In this document: positions 34,005 to 43,224 of the stretch, piece by piece
Numbering within the stretch: the stretch's first letter is position 1
Layout of the letters: every line of letters starts with the position of its first letter
Assembly: GCA_017539105.1 (NCBI GenBank)
Contig: JAFYHQ010000029.1
Span: 62,001-126,000 of the forward strand
DNA from: Erysipelotrichaceae bacterium
Lineage (GTDB): Bacteria; Bacillota_I; Bacilli_A; Erysipelotrichales; Erysipelotrichaceae
DNA: 64,000 nt
Reading direction: 5' to 3'
The notes under the pieces: generated by a model
Database searches by the model: none
What the model was told of the DNA's origin: nothing
The model's input: only the letters and a program-made list of their open reading frames with translations
Made by a program: the position numbers and the translations under genes

Positions 34005-34027
34005 TCTTATGGATCACCTTTCTTTTG
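33998..34027 (+). terminator. terminator after the CBS gene
   Basis: AAGGTGATC, loop TTATG and GATCACCTT, then TCTTTT. The stop codon lies in the left arm. Confidence 0.8.
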
Positions 34028-34070
34028 CGTTCCGTCAGTCCGTTGGGATGCGTTTTTGCGTGATGGAAGG

Positions 34071-34076
34071 TATAAT
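34071..34076 (+). promoter_or_regulatory. -10 box six bases upstream of the 34083 ATG
   Basis: TATAAT, then GGAACT, then ATG at 34083. No -35 of quality and no Shine-Dalgarno at proper spacing. Leaderless start predicted. Confidence 0.6.
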
Positions 34077-34082
34077 GGAACT

Positions 34083-35084
34083 ATGAATGATAAAGAACGT
34101 TTTCCGCCTCTGTTTAAGTTTATTTTCGGTGCAGGCGCTGTTTTGTTTGGATTGCTGCTGATACTGTTTATCCTGACTTCGGCTATGACCGGTATCAGCA
34201 TGTCGCTTCAGGGGATCAAGGATCTGTTTTCGACGCTGTTTGTGATATCGATCTATATCCTGGCTGCTTTGGTGCTGTTTGGTTTCATCATGATGGCGAT
34301 CACGATGAAAAAGAATCCTGCGGCAGCCAGCAGCATGGTCGTGAGAGACAATTATCTCAAGTATGAATATATCGACAAGGATGGGAAAAAGAAAAAGAGA
34401 ACGTTCTCTTTGGTTAATATCAACAAATATCTGGAAACGCGCGGACAGATGAAACTGATCGACGGTCTTGTCTTAAGCAAGGATGGCCATGACAGCAAGG
34501 CCAGTATCCGTAATCTCATGGTCTCTACGGAAGAGAAGAAACAGTCTTTGGCAACTGTCTATAATGAAGATCCTGCGGAATATCAGCGTATCGCAATGTT
34601 TCTGGACCATATTTCCACGCATGACGAGATCGATCTGGATTTCCATCTGGATACGTATATTTTCAGAGAGAATATGGCAGAGGAAGGAAAGAAACTGCAG
34701 TCTTCGCTGCGCAGCCGGCTGAAGGGGATCGAAGACGAAGAGATCCGGAACCGTATCATTGAAACGATACAGGAACTGCAGAAAGCGGAAGGGCTGCTGG
34801 ATGATTCCGGATATGACGACAAATTGCGCAAGCTGTATACAACATATGTACCGATGCTGATCGGGATCTTGGAAACATATGGAGGATTGGATCGCAACGA
34901 TCAAGATCTGAAACGGAAAGAAAAAGCGAGAATGGAACTAATGGAGACGTTCGATCTGATCCTTGCCGCTTTTGCTTCTTTGAATGATAAGAAAGAGGAA
35001 GAAGGCTTCGATCGTCTGGAAGCGGCTTCCGATTCGCTGGAACAGATACTGCAGACAGGACATGAGGAGGTAAGAAATGGCTGA
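34083..35084 (+). CDS. membrane protein with XpaC-like C-terminal region
   Basis: The 333-residue protein has two N-terminal membrane helices (about 9-35 and 50-75) and a cytoplasmic helical C-terminal part. The segment SGYDDKLRKLYTTYVPMLIG with ILETYGGLDRND resembles the XpaC family (5-bromo-4-chloroindolyl phosphate hydrolysis protein), often linked to TelA-like genes; no telA is present here. I start it at the ATG at 34083 rather than an upstream TTG at 34056. Its stop overlaps the MuiA-like gene by eight bases, so the two probably work together. Confidence 0.65.
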   Translation: MNDKERFPPLFKFIFGAGAVLFGLLLILFILTSAMTGISMSLQGIKDLFSTLFVISIYILAALVLFGFIMMAITMKKNPAAASSMVVRDNYLKYEYIDKDGKKKKRTFSLVNINKYLETRGQMKLIDGLVLSKDGHDSKASIRNLMVSTEEKKQSLATVYNEDPAEYQRIAMFLDHISTHDEIDLDFHLDTYIFRENMAEEGKKLQSSLRSRLKGIEDEEIRNRIIETIQELQKAEGLLDDSGYDDKLRKLYTTYVPMLIGILETYGGLDRNDQDLKRKEKARMELMETFDLILAAFASLNDKKEEEGFDRLEAASDSLEQILQTGHEEVRNG

Positions 35085-36657
35085 TCTATTGACACAAGTT
35101 AAAACGGTAAATGTCTTCCGTAATGGCGCAGAAGTAATACGTACAGGAAAGACTGAACTGAAGGAAGGGATGCAAACGCTTTATGTGCATGGTCTGACAA
35201 ATACCGCTTCGAACGATACGGCACGTCTGTATATCGAAGAAGGCGTATCTTGCGCGAATCTGCGTTTTGAGGAAGCGGACAAGGAGAATGCGCATTCCAA
35301 GGAACTGCAGGAAAAGATCGCTTTGCTTGAGAAGCAAATCGAAGTCAAAGAAATGCAGCTGACTTTGTGGCAGAACAACGGCGATTTCACAAGCCATGAT
35401 AATGTGTCCGCAACTGAGATCCAGGATTATATCGAAAAGCTTCCGGAACGGATGGAGAAGCTTCACAAAGAGATCGTTGCTTTAGGTAAAGAGATCCGGG
35501 ATCTGCAGAAGGAAGCGGAAGAAGAACTCCAGAAGGAGAGTCTGCCGGTACTGGTAGCGGATGTGACTGCGGATCATGATGGCACATATGCATGCGAGCT
35601 GCATTACCATGAAAATGCCGCAGGCTGGGATCCGGTTTACGAGATCCGTTCCGAGAAGGAAGAAGAAATCGAGATCCGCATGCGCGGCGAAATCAGAGAA
35701 GATACCAATGAAGACTGGAAGGATGTGAAAGTATCGCTGTTCACGGGAGATCCATCGACTGACGATGTGCTGCCGGAACTGCTGCCTCTGTATCTGAATA
35801 TCCAGGAGAATATCGCTGTGGGCAGGGCAAGGAACGCAAGAGCGGCAGGCGCCATGGCAATGAAAGCATCCATGGATATGGAAGATATGATGGTGATGGA
35901 AGAAGCCGCGGAAGTGCCGATGATGCGGATGGAAACCCAGGAAGCGGAAGTCCAGAACGAGGAAACGATGACGGAATATGCTTTGGCAGGCAATCGCGAT
36001 ATCCTGAAGGGAAACAAGGGCACCATGGCAGATCTGCAGAAGTATGTGATTCCGGCGGAATACAATATCGTTACCGTTCCGAAAGCCGATCCGCATGCCT
36101 ATCTGGTTGCTTCGATCAAGACAGTGGATCTGCCTGTTCTGAATGCGGTCGAAGCAGGCATCTATCTCAAAGGTCGTTATACCGGAAGCATCTACCTGGA
36201 TTCGGATATGACGAAAGAGAAAGTCGATATCACTTTAGGCAAGGAAGAACGTGTCCATGTCTCTTTTAAAGAACTTGCCAAAAAGAATTCCACAACTTTG
36301 CTGAAAGCGCAGAAAGTGGTCGAACATCAGTATGAGACGAAGATCACGAACCTGTCCGATGAAGATATCACGGTGCTTCTGAAGGATCAGCTTCCGGTTT
36401 CCCAGAATAAGGATATCACGGTCGAAGCATTGGATCTTGGCGGAGCGAAACTGGATAAAGATTATGGAATGCTGGAGAAGAAGATCGATGTGAAAGCAAA
36501 AGAGACAGAAACGTATCTGCTTAATTACAAGGTCATGTGGCCGAAGGATAAGAGGATACAGCAGACCAGGGCGTACAGGCGTACATTCTGTCCGGTCTGC
36601 GGAGCTCCGGTAACCGGCAGGTTCTGTCCGGAATGCGGAAGCGATACTTCCGTATAG
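35077..36657 (+). CDS. MuiA-like DUF4139 protein with C-terminal zinc ribbon
   Basis: The 526-residue protein has an N-terminal DUF4140-type region (VNVFRNGAEVIRTGKTEL), a coiled coil (about 60-160) and a DUF4139 beta-rich core (YHENAAGWDPVYEIRSE, then DWKDVKVSLFTG). This is the mucoidy inhibitor MuiA family. A Met-rich stretch (about residues 250-300, with MAMKASMDMEDMMVMEE) interrupts the core. A zinc ribbon CPVCGAPVTGRFCPECG closes the protein. No signal peptide is visible, unlike many Gram-negative relatives. GAGGAGG precedes the ATG; a terminator follows. Confidence 0.75.
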   Translation: MADLLTQVKTVNVFRNGAEVIRTGKTELKEGMQTLYVHGLTNTASNDTARLYIEEGVSCANLRFEEADKENAHSKELQEKIALLEKQIEVKEMQLTLWQNNGDFTSHDNVSATEIQDYIEKLPERMEKLHKEIVALGKEIRDLQKEAEEELQKESLPVLVADVTADHDGTYACELHYHENAAGWDPVYEIRSEKEEEIEIRMRGEIREDTNEDWKDVKVSLFTGDPSTDDVLPELLPLYLNIQENIAVGRARNARAAGAMAMKASMDMEDMMVMEEAAEVPMMRMETQEAEVQNEETMTEYALAGNRDILKGNKGTMADLQKYVIPAEYNIVTVPKADPHAYLVASIKTVDLPVLNAVEAGIYLKGRYTGSIYLDSDMTKEKVDITLGKEERVHVSFKELAKKNSTTLLKAQKVVEHQYETKITNLSDEDITVLLKDQLPVSQNKDITVEALDLGGAKLDKDYGMLEKKIDVKAKETETYLLNYKVMWPKDKRIQQTRAYRRTFCPVCGAPVTGRFCPECGSDTSV

Positions 36658-36677
36658 CATTCTGTCAATAACGATCA

Positions 36678-36704
36678 AGATGCATCACTGGATGCATCTT
36701 TTTT
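36678..36704 (+). terminator. terminator after the MuiA-like gene
   Basis: AGATGCATC, loop ACTG and GATGCATCT form a 9-bp stem followed by TTTTT. Confidence 0.9.
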
Positions 36705-36736
36705 ATGCTTTGTTCGGCTTTTTGAGTCGCCTGTAA

Positions 36737-36742
36737 TATAAT
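36737..36742 (+). promoter_or_regulatory. -10 box six bases upstream of the 36749 ATG
   Basis: TATAAT, then AGAGTT, then ATG at 36749. It lies just after a terminator, so an independent promoter is expected here. No Shine-Dalgarno. Leaderless start predicted. Confidence 0.65.
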
Positions 36743-36748
36743 AGAGTT

Positions 36749-38560
36749 ATGTTTGATAGAAAACGCTTCAAGAGCCAAGCAAGGCAGATGCTGAAAAAGC
36801 ACTATACGCTTCTGGTGATCGCCTGTCTGATCGCGGCAATCGCAGGCAGCAGTTACAGTTATTCGGTTTCTGCGAGTACCTATACTTCTTCCATCAAGGA
36901 AGCGGCGGACGTTGTCGATGCCGGTACGACATATATCGATGTCCCTTCGATCGGAGACGCTCTTTATAAACTGTTCGGTCTCGATCTGAGCGGAACGTTC
37001 CAATACGATGAAGAGGGGAAACTGACGCATATCGGTGATCTGGAATTAGGCAGACGCAAGGGAGTCTATTCTTCTCTGCTGAATCGCATCAGCAATGCCC
37101 GTTTCTTTTCACTGGCATTGCAGACGGTCCATTCTCTGATCACGACGAAATCGCTTGCTTTGGATTTCAATATCCTCATCGCTTCGATGATCGTCATGGG
37201 GATCACGGCTTTCGTGAAGCATTTCTATAGCATCGCTTATCGCAGGATCTTTATGGAATCCTATCAGTACGACGTTACGAAATCATCCAGATTCCTATTC
37301 CTGTTTCGGACCGGAAAATGGCTCAAAGCCTGTACGACGATCTTTGTTGTGAATGTGTATCAGTTCTTATGGAATTTCACGATCATCGGAGGGATCATCG
37401 CCCGATACGATTATATGTTTATTCCGTATATCGTTGCAGAGAATCCAGGAATCGATCGGCGCGAAGCGATCCGGCTGTCAAAACGCATGGTTTACGGCCA
37501 TCGTTTCGATTTGTTCAAGACACAGCTTTCGTTCCTGCCATGGCTGGTCCTGGGACGTTTCACGTTTGGCATCAGCGATATCCTGTTTGCGAACCCATAT
37601 CTGGAAGCGACGATCTGCCAGTATTATTTTGCGTTACGCAAGATGGCAAAGATTCAGGGCGTTTCTTATGTGAATAATCTGAATGATACCTATCTTGCCG
37701 AGAAAGCAAGCTATGCCTATATCGAAGAGAAATATGCCGATGTCGTCGAAATGATGACCAACGATCTGGATGTGAGAGATCTTGAACACGAAGGCCTGCG
37801 CGGTTTTGTGGAGGATCATCTGGGAATCATTTACAAAAACGATGAGGATCAGGATCTCTATAACGCGGCGATCGAAGAGACGGATGTCATCGATGACTAT
37901 CATCAGATCCTGAATCTCAGACAGTATCCGGATCGGCTGAGTCCATATGTTTCAGAGAATCGCAAGGAAAGCGATCAGATCCATTATCTGCGTCGTTATT
38001 CTTTGACTTCCATTATTCTTATGTTTTTCTCTTTCAGCTTCGTAGGATGGCTCTGGGAGGTCCTGCTGCATATCATCAATGACGGACGTTTCGTGAACCG
38101 GGGCGTCATGCACGGACCTTGGCTGCCGATCTATGGAAGCGGAGCGGTACTGATCCTGGTGATGTTGTTCCGATATCGCAGAAAACCGGTCGTGGAAGCG
38201 ACACTGATGATCCTGTTATGCGGCGTCGTCGAATATCTCGGATCGTGGTATCTGGAAGTGACCAAGGGTCTGAAATGGTGGGATTATTCCGGTTATTTTA
38301 TCAATCTCCACGGCAGGATCTGCGCGGAAGGGCTGACGGTCTTCATGATCGGCGGACTGGCTGCCGTCTATGTCCTGGCGCCGCTGCTGGATAACAGGCT
38401 GAAAAAGATCAGCCGGCCTCTCAAAGCCATGATCTGTCTTCTGTTGCTGCTGGCCTTTGGCTATGACATGTATTATACCCATGATCATCCGAATACCGGC
38501 AAAGGGATCACGGATTATGATGAAGTATCTTATCGCACCGATCAGAAAGGCCGTCAATGA
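36749..38560 (+). CDS. membrane fusion: DUF975-like plus CmpB-like permease domain
   Basis: The 603-residue protein joins two membrane families. The N-terminal half (about 1-310) is DUF975-like with several helices and the segment RREAIRLSKRMVYGHRFDLF. A cytoplasmic stretch (about 320-410) leads to a C-terminal five-helix domain (about 420-580) of the putative ABC permease CmpB type (FVGWLWEVLLHI, RGVMHGPWLPIYGSGA, WWDYSGYFINLHGRICAEG). Each half is usually a separate gene. No ATP-binding partner is nearby, so transport is not supported. The stop overlaps the phosphoesterase start. Confidence 0.72.
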   Translation: MFDRKRFKSQARQMLKKHYTLLVIACLIAAIAGSSYSYSVSASTYTSSIKEAADVVDAGTTYIDVPSIGDALYKLFGLDLSGTFQYDEEGKLTHIGDLELGRRKGVYSSLLNRISNARFFSLALQTVHSLITTKSLALDFNILIASMIVMGITAFVKHFYSIAYRRIFMESYQYDVTKSSRFLFLFRTGKWLKACTTIFVVNVYQFLWNFTIIGGIIARYDYMFIPYIVAENPGIDRREAIRLSKRMVYGHRFDLFKTQLSFLPWLVLGRFTFGISDILFANPYLEATICQYYFALRKMAKIQGVSYVNNLNDTYLAEKASYAYIEEKYADVVEMMTNDLDVRDLEHEGLRGFVEDHLGIIYKNDEDQDLYNAAIEETDVIDDYHQILNLRQYPDRLSPYVSENRKESDQIHYLRRYSLTSIILMFFSFSFVGWLWEVLLHIINDGRFVNRGVMHGPWLPIYGSGAVLILVMLFRYRRKPVVEATLMILLCGVVEYLGSWYLEVTKGLKWWDYSGYFINLHGRICAEGLTVFMIGGLAAVYVLAPLLDNRLKKISRPLKAMICLLLLLAFGYDMYYTHDHPNTGKGITDYDEVSYRTDQKGRQ

Positions 38561-39750
38561 TCGGTGCTTTTCTGATTCCTTTTATGATCGTTGTTCTGAT
38601 GATCCTTTTCAGGATCATCCGGAACTATCTTAAGTCCATTCATCTGGGTCATTTCTCTGTGATTGCTGCCGCATTCCTCTTTGGCGGTCCGCTTGCCATT
38701 CTGGGCGGCTTTTTTCTTCCTGCGGAAATGAACGCCATGCTTGGCGGATGGAAGAGAACTTTGACCCGTATCGGTTTCTACTGGCTGGGAGTGATGCTGT
38801 ATTTCGTGCTGGCTCTGCTGCTATGCGGCATCTGCTGCTTCATCCTTCGCCGTATTCTGAAGGACCGCTATTCCAGACAGCTTGTCCGGAATCTCACGGC
38901 GCTGTTCGTAGCTGTTTTTACCGGAATCATGAGTCTTTATGGCATCCGGAACGCGCATGATCTTCATGTCACGGAATATGAGGTTCCTGTCGACAAAGAT
39001 TCCGTTCTGGATGAACTGAATATCGTCCTGATCGGCGATACCCATCTAGGCTACAACATTACCGTGAAGCAGGTGGAAGAAATGGTCGATCTGATCAACC
39101 GCCAGGATCCCGATGTGGTGCTGATCGCAGGCGATATTTTCGATAACGAATACGAAGCGATCGAAGAACCGGAAGAAATGATCAGACTGTTTCAGCAGAT
39201 CCATAGCCGTTACGGGACTTATGCGGTCTGGGGCAACCATGATATCCAGGAAAAGATCCTGCTGGGCTTTACGTTCAGCTGGATGAATAAAGAGAAACAT
39301 ATCGTACAGGCAGATGAAAGGATGCTGGAATTCGTCAAGGAAGCGGGGATTCAGACTTTGTATGACCAGTGGATCAGCATCGAAGATATCCTGCTGTACG
39401 GACGTCCGGATAAGGCAAAAATCAATTTCGGTCACACAAACAGAAGAGAAGTTTCCGAATTCATGAAAGATGCCGATCCGGATAAACCCATCATCGTATT
39501 GGACCATGAACCAAGCGATGCCATGCTTCTTTCTGAATATGGAGCGGATCTGTATCTCAACGGACATACCCATGACGGACAGATGTGGCCGGGAACCTGG
39601 ACGATCCATCTGTTCTGGGACAATGCGTACGGCATGAAGCGTTATGGCGATCTCTATAATATCGTAACCAGCGGTGTCGGCCTGTTCGGCGCCAATATGC
39701 GTACGGACTCTATTGCGGAGATCTGCAAGATCCATGTAACGTTCAGATAA
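38557..39750 (+). CDS. membrane-anchored metallophosphoesterase
   Basis: The 397-residue protein has about four N-terminal membrane helices (up to about residue 132) and a calcineurin-type phosphoesterase domain. Metal-binding motifs are complete: GDTHLGYN, AGDIFDNE, WGNHDIQ, LDHEPSD and NGHTHDGQMWPG. Relatives of the YkuE type act on phospholipid-linked or UDP-linked envelope precursors, but the substrate here is unknown. It overlaps the fusion membrane gene by four bases, so the two form an operon. Confidence 0.88.
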   Translation: MIGAFLIPFMIVVLMILFRIIRNYLKSIHLGHFSVIAAAFLFGGPLAILGGFFLPAEMNAMLGGWKRTLTRIGFYWLGVMLYFVLALLLCGICCFILRRILKDRYSRQLVRNLTALFVAVFTGIMSLYGIRNAHDLHVTEYEVPVDKDSVLDELNIVLIGDTHLGYNITVKQVEEMVDLINRQDPDVVLIAGDIFDNEYEAIEEPEEMIRLFQQIHSRYGTYAVWGNHDIQEKILLGFTFSWMNKEKHIVQADERMLEFVKEAGIQTLYDQWISIEDILLYGRPDKAKINFGHTNRREVSEFMKDADPDKPIIVLDHEPSDAMLLSEYGADLYLNGHTHDGQMWPGTWTIHLFWDNAYGMKRYGDLYNIVTSGVGLFGANMRTDSIAEICKIHVTFR

Positions 39751-39774
39751 GCCTATATATTTATTAAATATTTA

Positions 39775-39803
39775 TTGAATTTCCTGATGAAATAGCATAC
39801 AAT
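39775..39803 (+). promoter_or_regulatory. rplM-rpsI promoter
   Basis: TTGAAT (39775-39780) and TACAAT (39798-39803) are 17 bases apart. The leader of about 48 bases carries AAAGGAG before the rplM ATG. No clear protein-binding hairpin is seen in it. Confidence 0.8.
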
Positions 39804-39858
39804 AATAAATGCCTTATTTTTTTTAATTTTAGCCCCGGAAACTAAAAGGAGAGAAAAT

Positions 39859-40287
39859 ATGCGTCAAACAACTATGCTGAAACCAGCAGACGTTAAGAAA
39901 GACTGGTATGTCGTTGATGCGAGCGGTAAGACTTTAGGTAGACTGGCTACCCAATGCGCAGCTATCTTAAGAGGAAAGCACAAACCAACGTTCACACCGA
40001 ATGTCGATTGCGGCGATAATGTGATCATTATCAATGCAGCAAAGGTCGTCTATTCAGGCGATCAGGAAAACAAGAAGACCTACTATCACCATTCAATGTA
40101 TCCGGGAGGATTGAAAGCCAGATCTATTGGTAAGATGAAGAGAGATTATCCTGTCGAGTTGGTGGAAAAAGCTGTCAAAGGCATGCTTCCGCACAACAAA
40201 TTGGGTGACAAGATGAGAACTCATTTATTTGTTTACGAAGGTGATGAGCACCCTCACGCTGCTCAAAAACCAATTGAGCTTAAGTAA
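39859..40287 (+). CDS. rplM: 50S ribosomal protein L13
   Basis: The 142-residue protein is L13, an early assembly protein of the large subunit. Diagnostic segments are [33 protein letters not shown] and [15 protein letters not shown]. Length is standard. It is followed after 11 bases by rpsI, the universal rplM-rpsI pair, and starts behind AAAGGAGAG. Confidence 0.99.
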   Translation: MRQTTMLKPADVKKDWYVVDASGKTLGRLATQCAAILRGKHKPTFTPNVDCGDNVIIINAAKVVYSGDQENKKTYYHHSMYPGGLKARSIGKMKRDYPVELVEKAVKGMLPHNKLGDKMRTHLFVYEGDEHPHAAQKPIELK

Positions 40288-40298
40288 GGAGAATTTCA

Positions 40299-40703
40299 AT
40301 GCCTAAAAAGAAAACAAATGTAACTTATCAAGGAACAGGAAGACGTAAATCTTCCGTGGCTCGTGTCTATCTGACACCTGGCACAGGCAAGATCATGGTC
40401 GGCGAAAAGACTCTGGAAGAGTATCTCCCACAGGAAATTCTTAGAATGGTCGTGAAATCTCCGTTGGTCGAGACAGGAACGGAAGGTCAGTATGACATCT
40501 TCATCAATGTCTATGGCGGCGGATTGACAGGTCAGGCTGGCGCTATGCGTCACGGCATCTCACGTGCTTTGCTTGAAGTAGGTGATGATCTGAGACCTGT
40601 ATTGAAAAAAGCAGGATTCTTGACTCGTGATTCTCGTGCGAAAGAACGTAAGAAGTACGGTCTGAAAGGTGCCCGTAGAGCTCCTCAGTACTCGAAGCGT
40701 TAA
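40299..40703 (+). CDS. rpsI: 30S ribosomal protein S9
   Basis: The 134-residue protein is S9, with [16 protein letters not shown] at the N-terminus, [20 protein letters not shown] and the basic C-terminal tail ending YSKR, which reaches the P-site tRNA. AAGGAG precedes the ATG. A strong terminator follows. Confidence 0.99.
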   Translation: MPKKKTNVTYQGTGRRKSSVARVYLTPGTGKIMVGEKTLEEYLPQEILRMVVKSPLVETGTEGQYDIFINVYGGGLTGQAGAMRHGISRALLEVGDDLRPVLKKAGFLTRDSRAKERKKYGLKGARRAPQYSKR

Positions 40704-40720
40704 TTCTTGGGATTACGTGA

Positions 40721-40746
40721 AAGCGCTCCAGATGGAGCGCTTTTTT
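40721..40746 (+). terminator. terminator after rpsI
   Basis: AAGCGCTCC, loop AGAT and GGAGCGCTT form a 9-bp stem followed by TTTT. Confidence 0.93.
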
Positions 40747-40767
40747 CTTTTATGTTGTTTTTTCTGA

Positions 40768-41682
40768 TTATTCGAATAAGATATCCGGATAGGTTCCGTT
40801 GTCTTTGAGAGACTGTATCTTCTCTACGACGATCGGCCGGTCTTCCTTGTAGGTGACGCCGAACCAGCTGTCGCTGGAAGTCAAGACCTTGACCTTTGCC
40901 AGTCCGCGATCCACCAGGACACCTACATGATTCGGAAGCAGAGCTTCATATTTCAGAGGATTCTTTTCGATTCCGATCGGAAGTTCCTCTCTGAAGATCT
41001 CGCCTAACTGTTTCAGGACATTCGGCGTAAAGCCCCAGAAGTTCATCGAAACCGGCACATCGGCAGCGATCGGTTTGTATACGCCATCATCTTCATATAC
41101 GACACCCTGATGGTCTTCTTTCCAGCGGATATTCATGATCTCTTTGATGGAACTCAGATCGTCGTTTTCATCCTTCTGGCAGTATCCTCTTGTGACCGTG
41201 CCATGATCGCTTAAGGTCTTCTGCAGTTCATAGCCTACCATGCAGTAGTGCTCGTCATCGATGCCGTTATGGAAGTAGTCGATGATCGTTTCAAACGCAT
41301 TCCTTCCATAGAAATCATCGGCATTACATACGACGAACGGATCTTCTTTCAGTATGTCTCTGCAAGCTAGCAGCGCATGTGTGGTTCCCCATGGCTTGAC
41401 TCTTCCTTCCGGTACGACAATGCCATCAGGCAGATCGTTGAGATCCTGGAAAGCATATTCGACTTCCACATAAGGCCTGATCTTTGAAACCAGCGCTTCT
41501 TCAAACAACTCCTGATGTTCTTTTTTGATGATCAGTACGACTTTCTTAAAACCGCTTCTGATCGCGTCATAGATCGTGAATTCAATGATCGGCTCGTTGT
41601 GATTGCCGACCCCATCGACCTGTTTCAGGCCGCCGTATCTCGAACCCATGCCGGCTGCCAATATGACTAGTGTTTCTTTCAT
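40768..41682 (-). CDS. sugar-phosphate nucleotidyltransferase-like protein
   Basis: The 304-residue protein has the nucleotidyltransferase signature ILAAGMGSRYGGLKQVDG near its N-terminus and the acidic metal site VVCNADDFYG (about 103-112). The family activates sugar 1-phosphates as NDP-sugars. The segment WGTTHALLACRDIL is the nucleobase/phosphate region. I start it at the ATG at 41682 (MKETLVILAAG), which has GGAGG upstream; the longer open frame to 41745 overlaps the divergent glpK promoter region. The specific sugar cannot be told. Confidence 0.85.
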   Translation of the reverse strand: MKETLVILAAGMGSRYGGLKQVDGVGNHNEPIIEFTIYDAIRSGFKKVVLIIKKEHQELFEEALVSKIRPYVEVEYAFQDLNDLPDGIVVPEGRVKPWGTTHALLACRDILKEDPFVVCNADDFYGRNAFETIIDYFHNGIDDEHYCMVGYELQKTLSDHGTVTRGYCQKDENDDLSSIKEIMNIRWKEDHQGVVYEDDGVYKPIAADVPVSMNFWGFTPNVLKQLGEIFREELPIGIEKNPLKYEALLPNHVGVLVDRGLAKVKVLTSSDSWFGVTYKEDRPIVVEKIQSLKDNGTYPDILFE

Positions 41683-41745
41683 AATCGATCCTCCGATTTC
41701 CATATTTATTATATAATGTAAATGAAAATACGAGGAGTCAATCAT

Positions 41746-43215
41746 ATGAAGAAATATGTCTTAGCTATCGATCAGGGTACGACCAGCACCAGAGCTATCG
41801 TTTTTGACCGTGATCAGAAAGTAATCAAAGTCGCCCAGAAAGAAATACAGAATTTCTTCCCGCATCCGGGATGGGTCGAACAGGACGCCAACGAGATCTG
41901 GCTGTCTACCCTGGCGGTCATGGCACAGATCTTTGATGGCGGGCAGATTAAACCGGAGGAGATCATATCTATCGGCATCACCAACCAGCGTGAGACGACG
42001 GTGGTATGGGATAAGAATACAGGCATTCCGGTCTATCACGCGATCGTCTGGCAGTCCCGTCAGACTGCCGATATCGTCAACGATCTGAAACAGAAAGGGC
42101 TGGAACCGTTCTTCAAAGAAAAGACCGGACTGGTTCTGGATCCTTATTTCTCCGCTTCCAAGATCCGTTGGATACTCGATCATGTGGAAGGGGCACAGGA
42201 GAATGAGAATCTCCTGTTCGGTACGATCGATACGTTCCTGCTTTGGAAATTCACTTGCGGCGAGGTCCATGCGACGGATGTGACAAATGCGTCAAGAACC
42301 TTGCTGTTCAATATCCATACCTTGAACTGGGATGAAGAACTGCTGAAAGTTTTCAATATCCCGAGAAGAATGCTTCCGGAAATCAAAGATACTTCGGGTA
42401 TTTTCGGCAATATCGATCCGAGGCATTTCTTTAATCAGACTTGTCCGATTGCGGCTTTGGTCGGAGACCAGCAGGCGGCATTGTTCGGAGAAAGTTGTTT
42501 CAAGAAAGGCGATGTCAAGAATACCTATGGCACAGGCGGATTCATCCTGGTCAATACCGGCGAGGAAGAGATCATTTCCCGATTCGGTCTGCTGTCGACC
42601 GTCGCCTGGAAGATCAAAGATGAAGTCAAGTATGCGCTGGAAGGTTCCATTTTCGTTTCGGGTTCTTTGATTCAGTGGCTGCGCGATGAGATGAAGTTCT
42701 TCACTTCTGCGGCAGACAGCGAGGAACTAGCTGCCAGCGTGGAGGATTCCCATGGTGTCGTCGTCGTTCCGGCATTTACGGGACTGGGAGCTCCATACTG
42801 GAATGATTCCTGCAAAGGCGCGATCTTCGGTCTGACCCGCGGTACCAGCAGAGAACATATCATCCGTGCCTGCATCGAGGCGATGGCTTATCAGTCCAAG
42901 GATCTGATCCGTATCATGGAAGAAGAACTTGGAGAAAAGATCGATTCCATCAAAGTCGATGGCGGAGCCAGCGTGAATAAGCTTCTGGTGCAGTTCCAGT
43001 CGGATATCCTGGAGATTCCTGTCATCAAGCCGGAACTGGCGGAAACGACGGCATTGGGTGCAGCAAGGCTTGCAGGCATGGCAGTCGATTTCTATCATTA
43101 CGAGGATTTCGCGGATGAAGAGATGACGGTCTATGAACCGAAGATGGCTCATGAAGAAGTCGAAGAAAAATACGCCAGATGGCTGAAAGCGATCGATGCG
43201 ACGATATTATTCTAG
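41746..43215 (+). CDS. glpK: glycerol kinase
   Basis: Glycerol kinase makes sn-glycerol 3-phosphate from glycerol and ATP. The 489-residue protein has the FGGY-family motifs AIDQGTTSTRAIVFD, GITNQRETTVVWD, GTIDTFLLWKFT, the ATP site YGTGGFILVNTG and the signature region KVDGGASVNKLLVQFQSDIL. I start it at the ATG at 41746 (MKKYVLAIDQG) behind GAGGAG. No glpF or glpD is adjacent. A TATAAT at 41712-41717 may be its -10 box. Confidence 0.96.
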   Translation: MKKYVLAIDQGTTSTRAIVFDRDQKVIKVAQKEIQNFFPHPGWVEQDANEIWLSTLAVMAQIFDGGQIKPEEIISIGITNQRETTVVWDKNTGIPVYHAIVWQSRQTADIVNDLKQKGLEPFFKEKTGLVLDPYFSASKIRWILDHVEGAQENENLLFGTIDTFLLWKFTCGEVHATDVTNASRTLLFNIHTLNWDEELLKVFNIPRRMLPEIKDTSGIFGNIDPRHFFNQTCPIAALVGDQQAALFGESCFKKGDVKNTYGTGGFILVNTGEEEIISRFGLLSTVAWKIKDEVKYALEGSIFVSGSLIQWLRDEMKFFTSAADSEELAASVEDSHGVVVVPAFTGLGAPYWNDSCKGAIFGLTRGTSREHIIRACIEAMAYQSKDLIRIMEEELGEKIDSIKVDGGASVNKLLVQFQSDILEIPVIKPELAETTALGAARLAGMAVDFYHYEDFADEEMTVYEPKMAHEEVEEKYARWLKAIDATILF

Positions 43216-43224
43216 GAGCAGCAA

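Noticed and set aside
36749-38560. Functional ABC transporter
   Set aside because: Only permease-like domains are present; no ATPase or binding protein gene lies nearby, so transport cannot be claimed.
39804-39858. L13 autoregulatory leader upstream of rplM
   Set aside because: The leader is only about 48 bases, T-rich, and shows no stable hairpin of the kind required.
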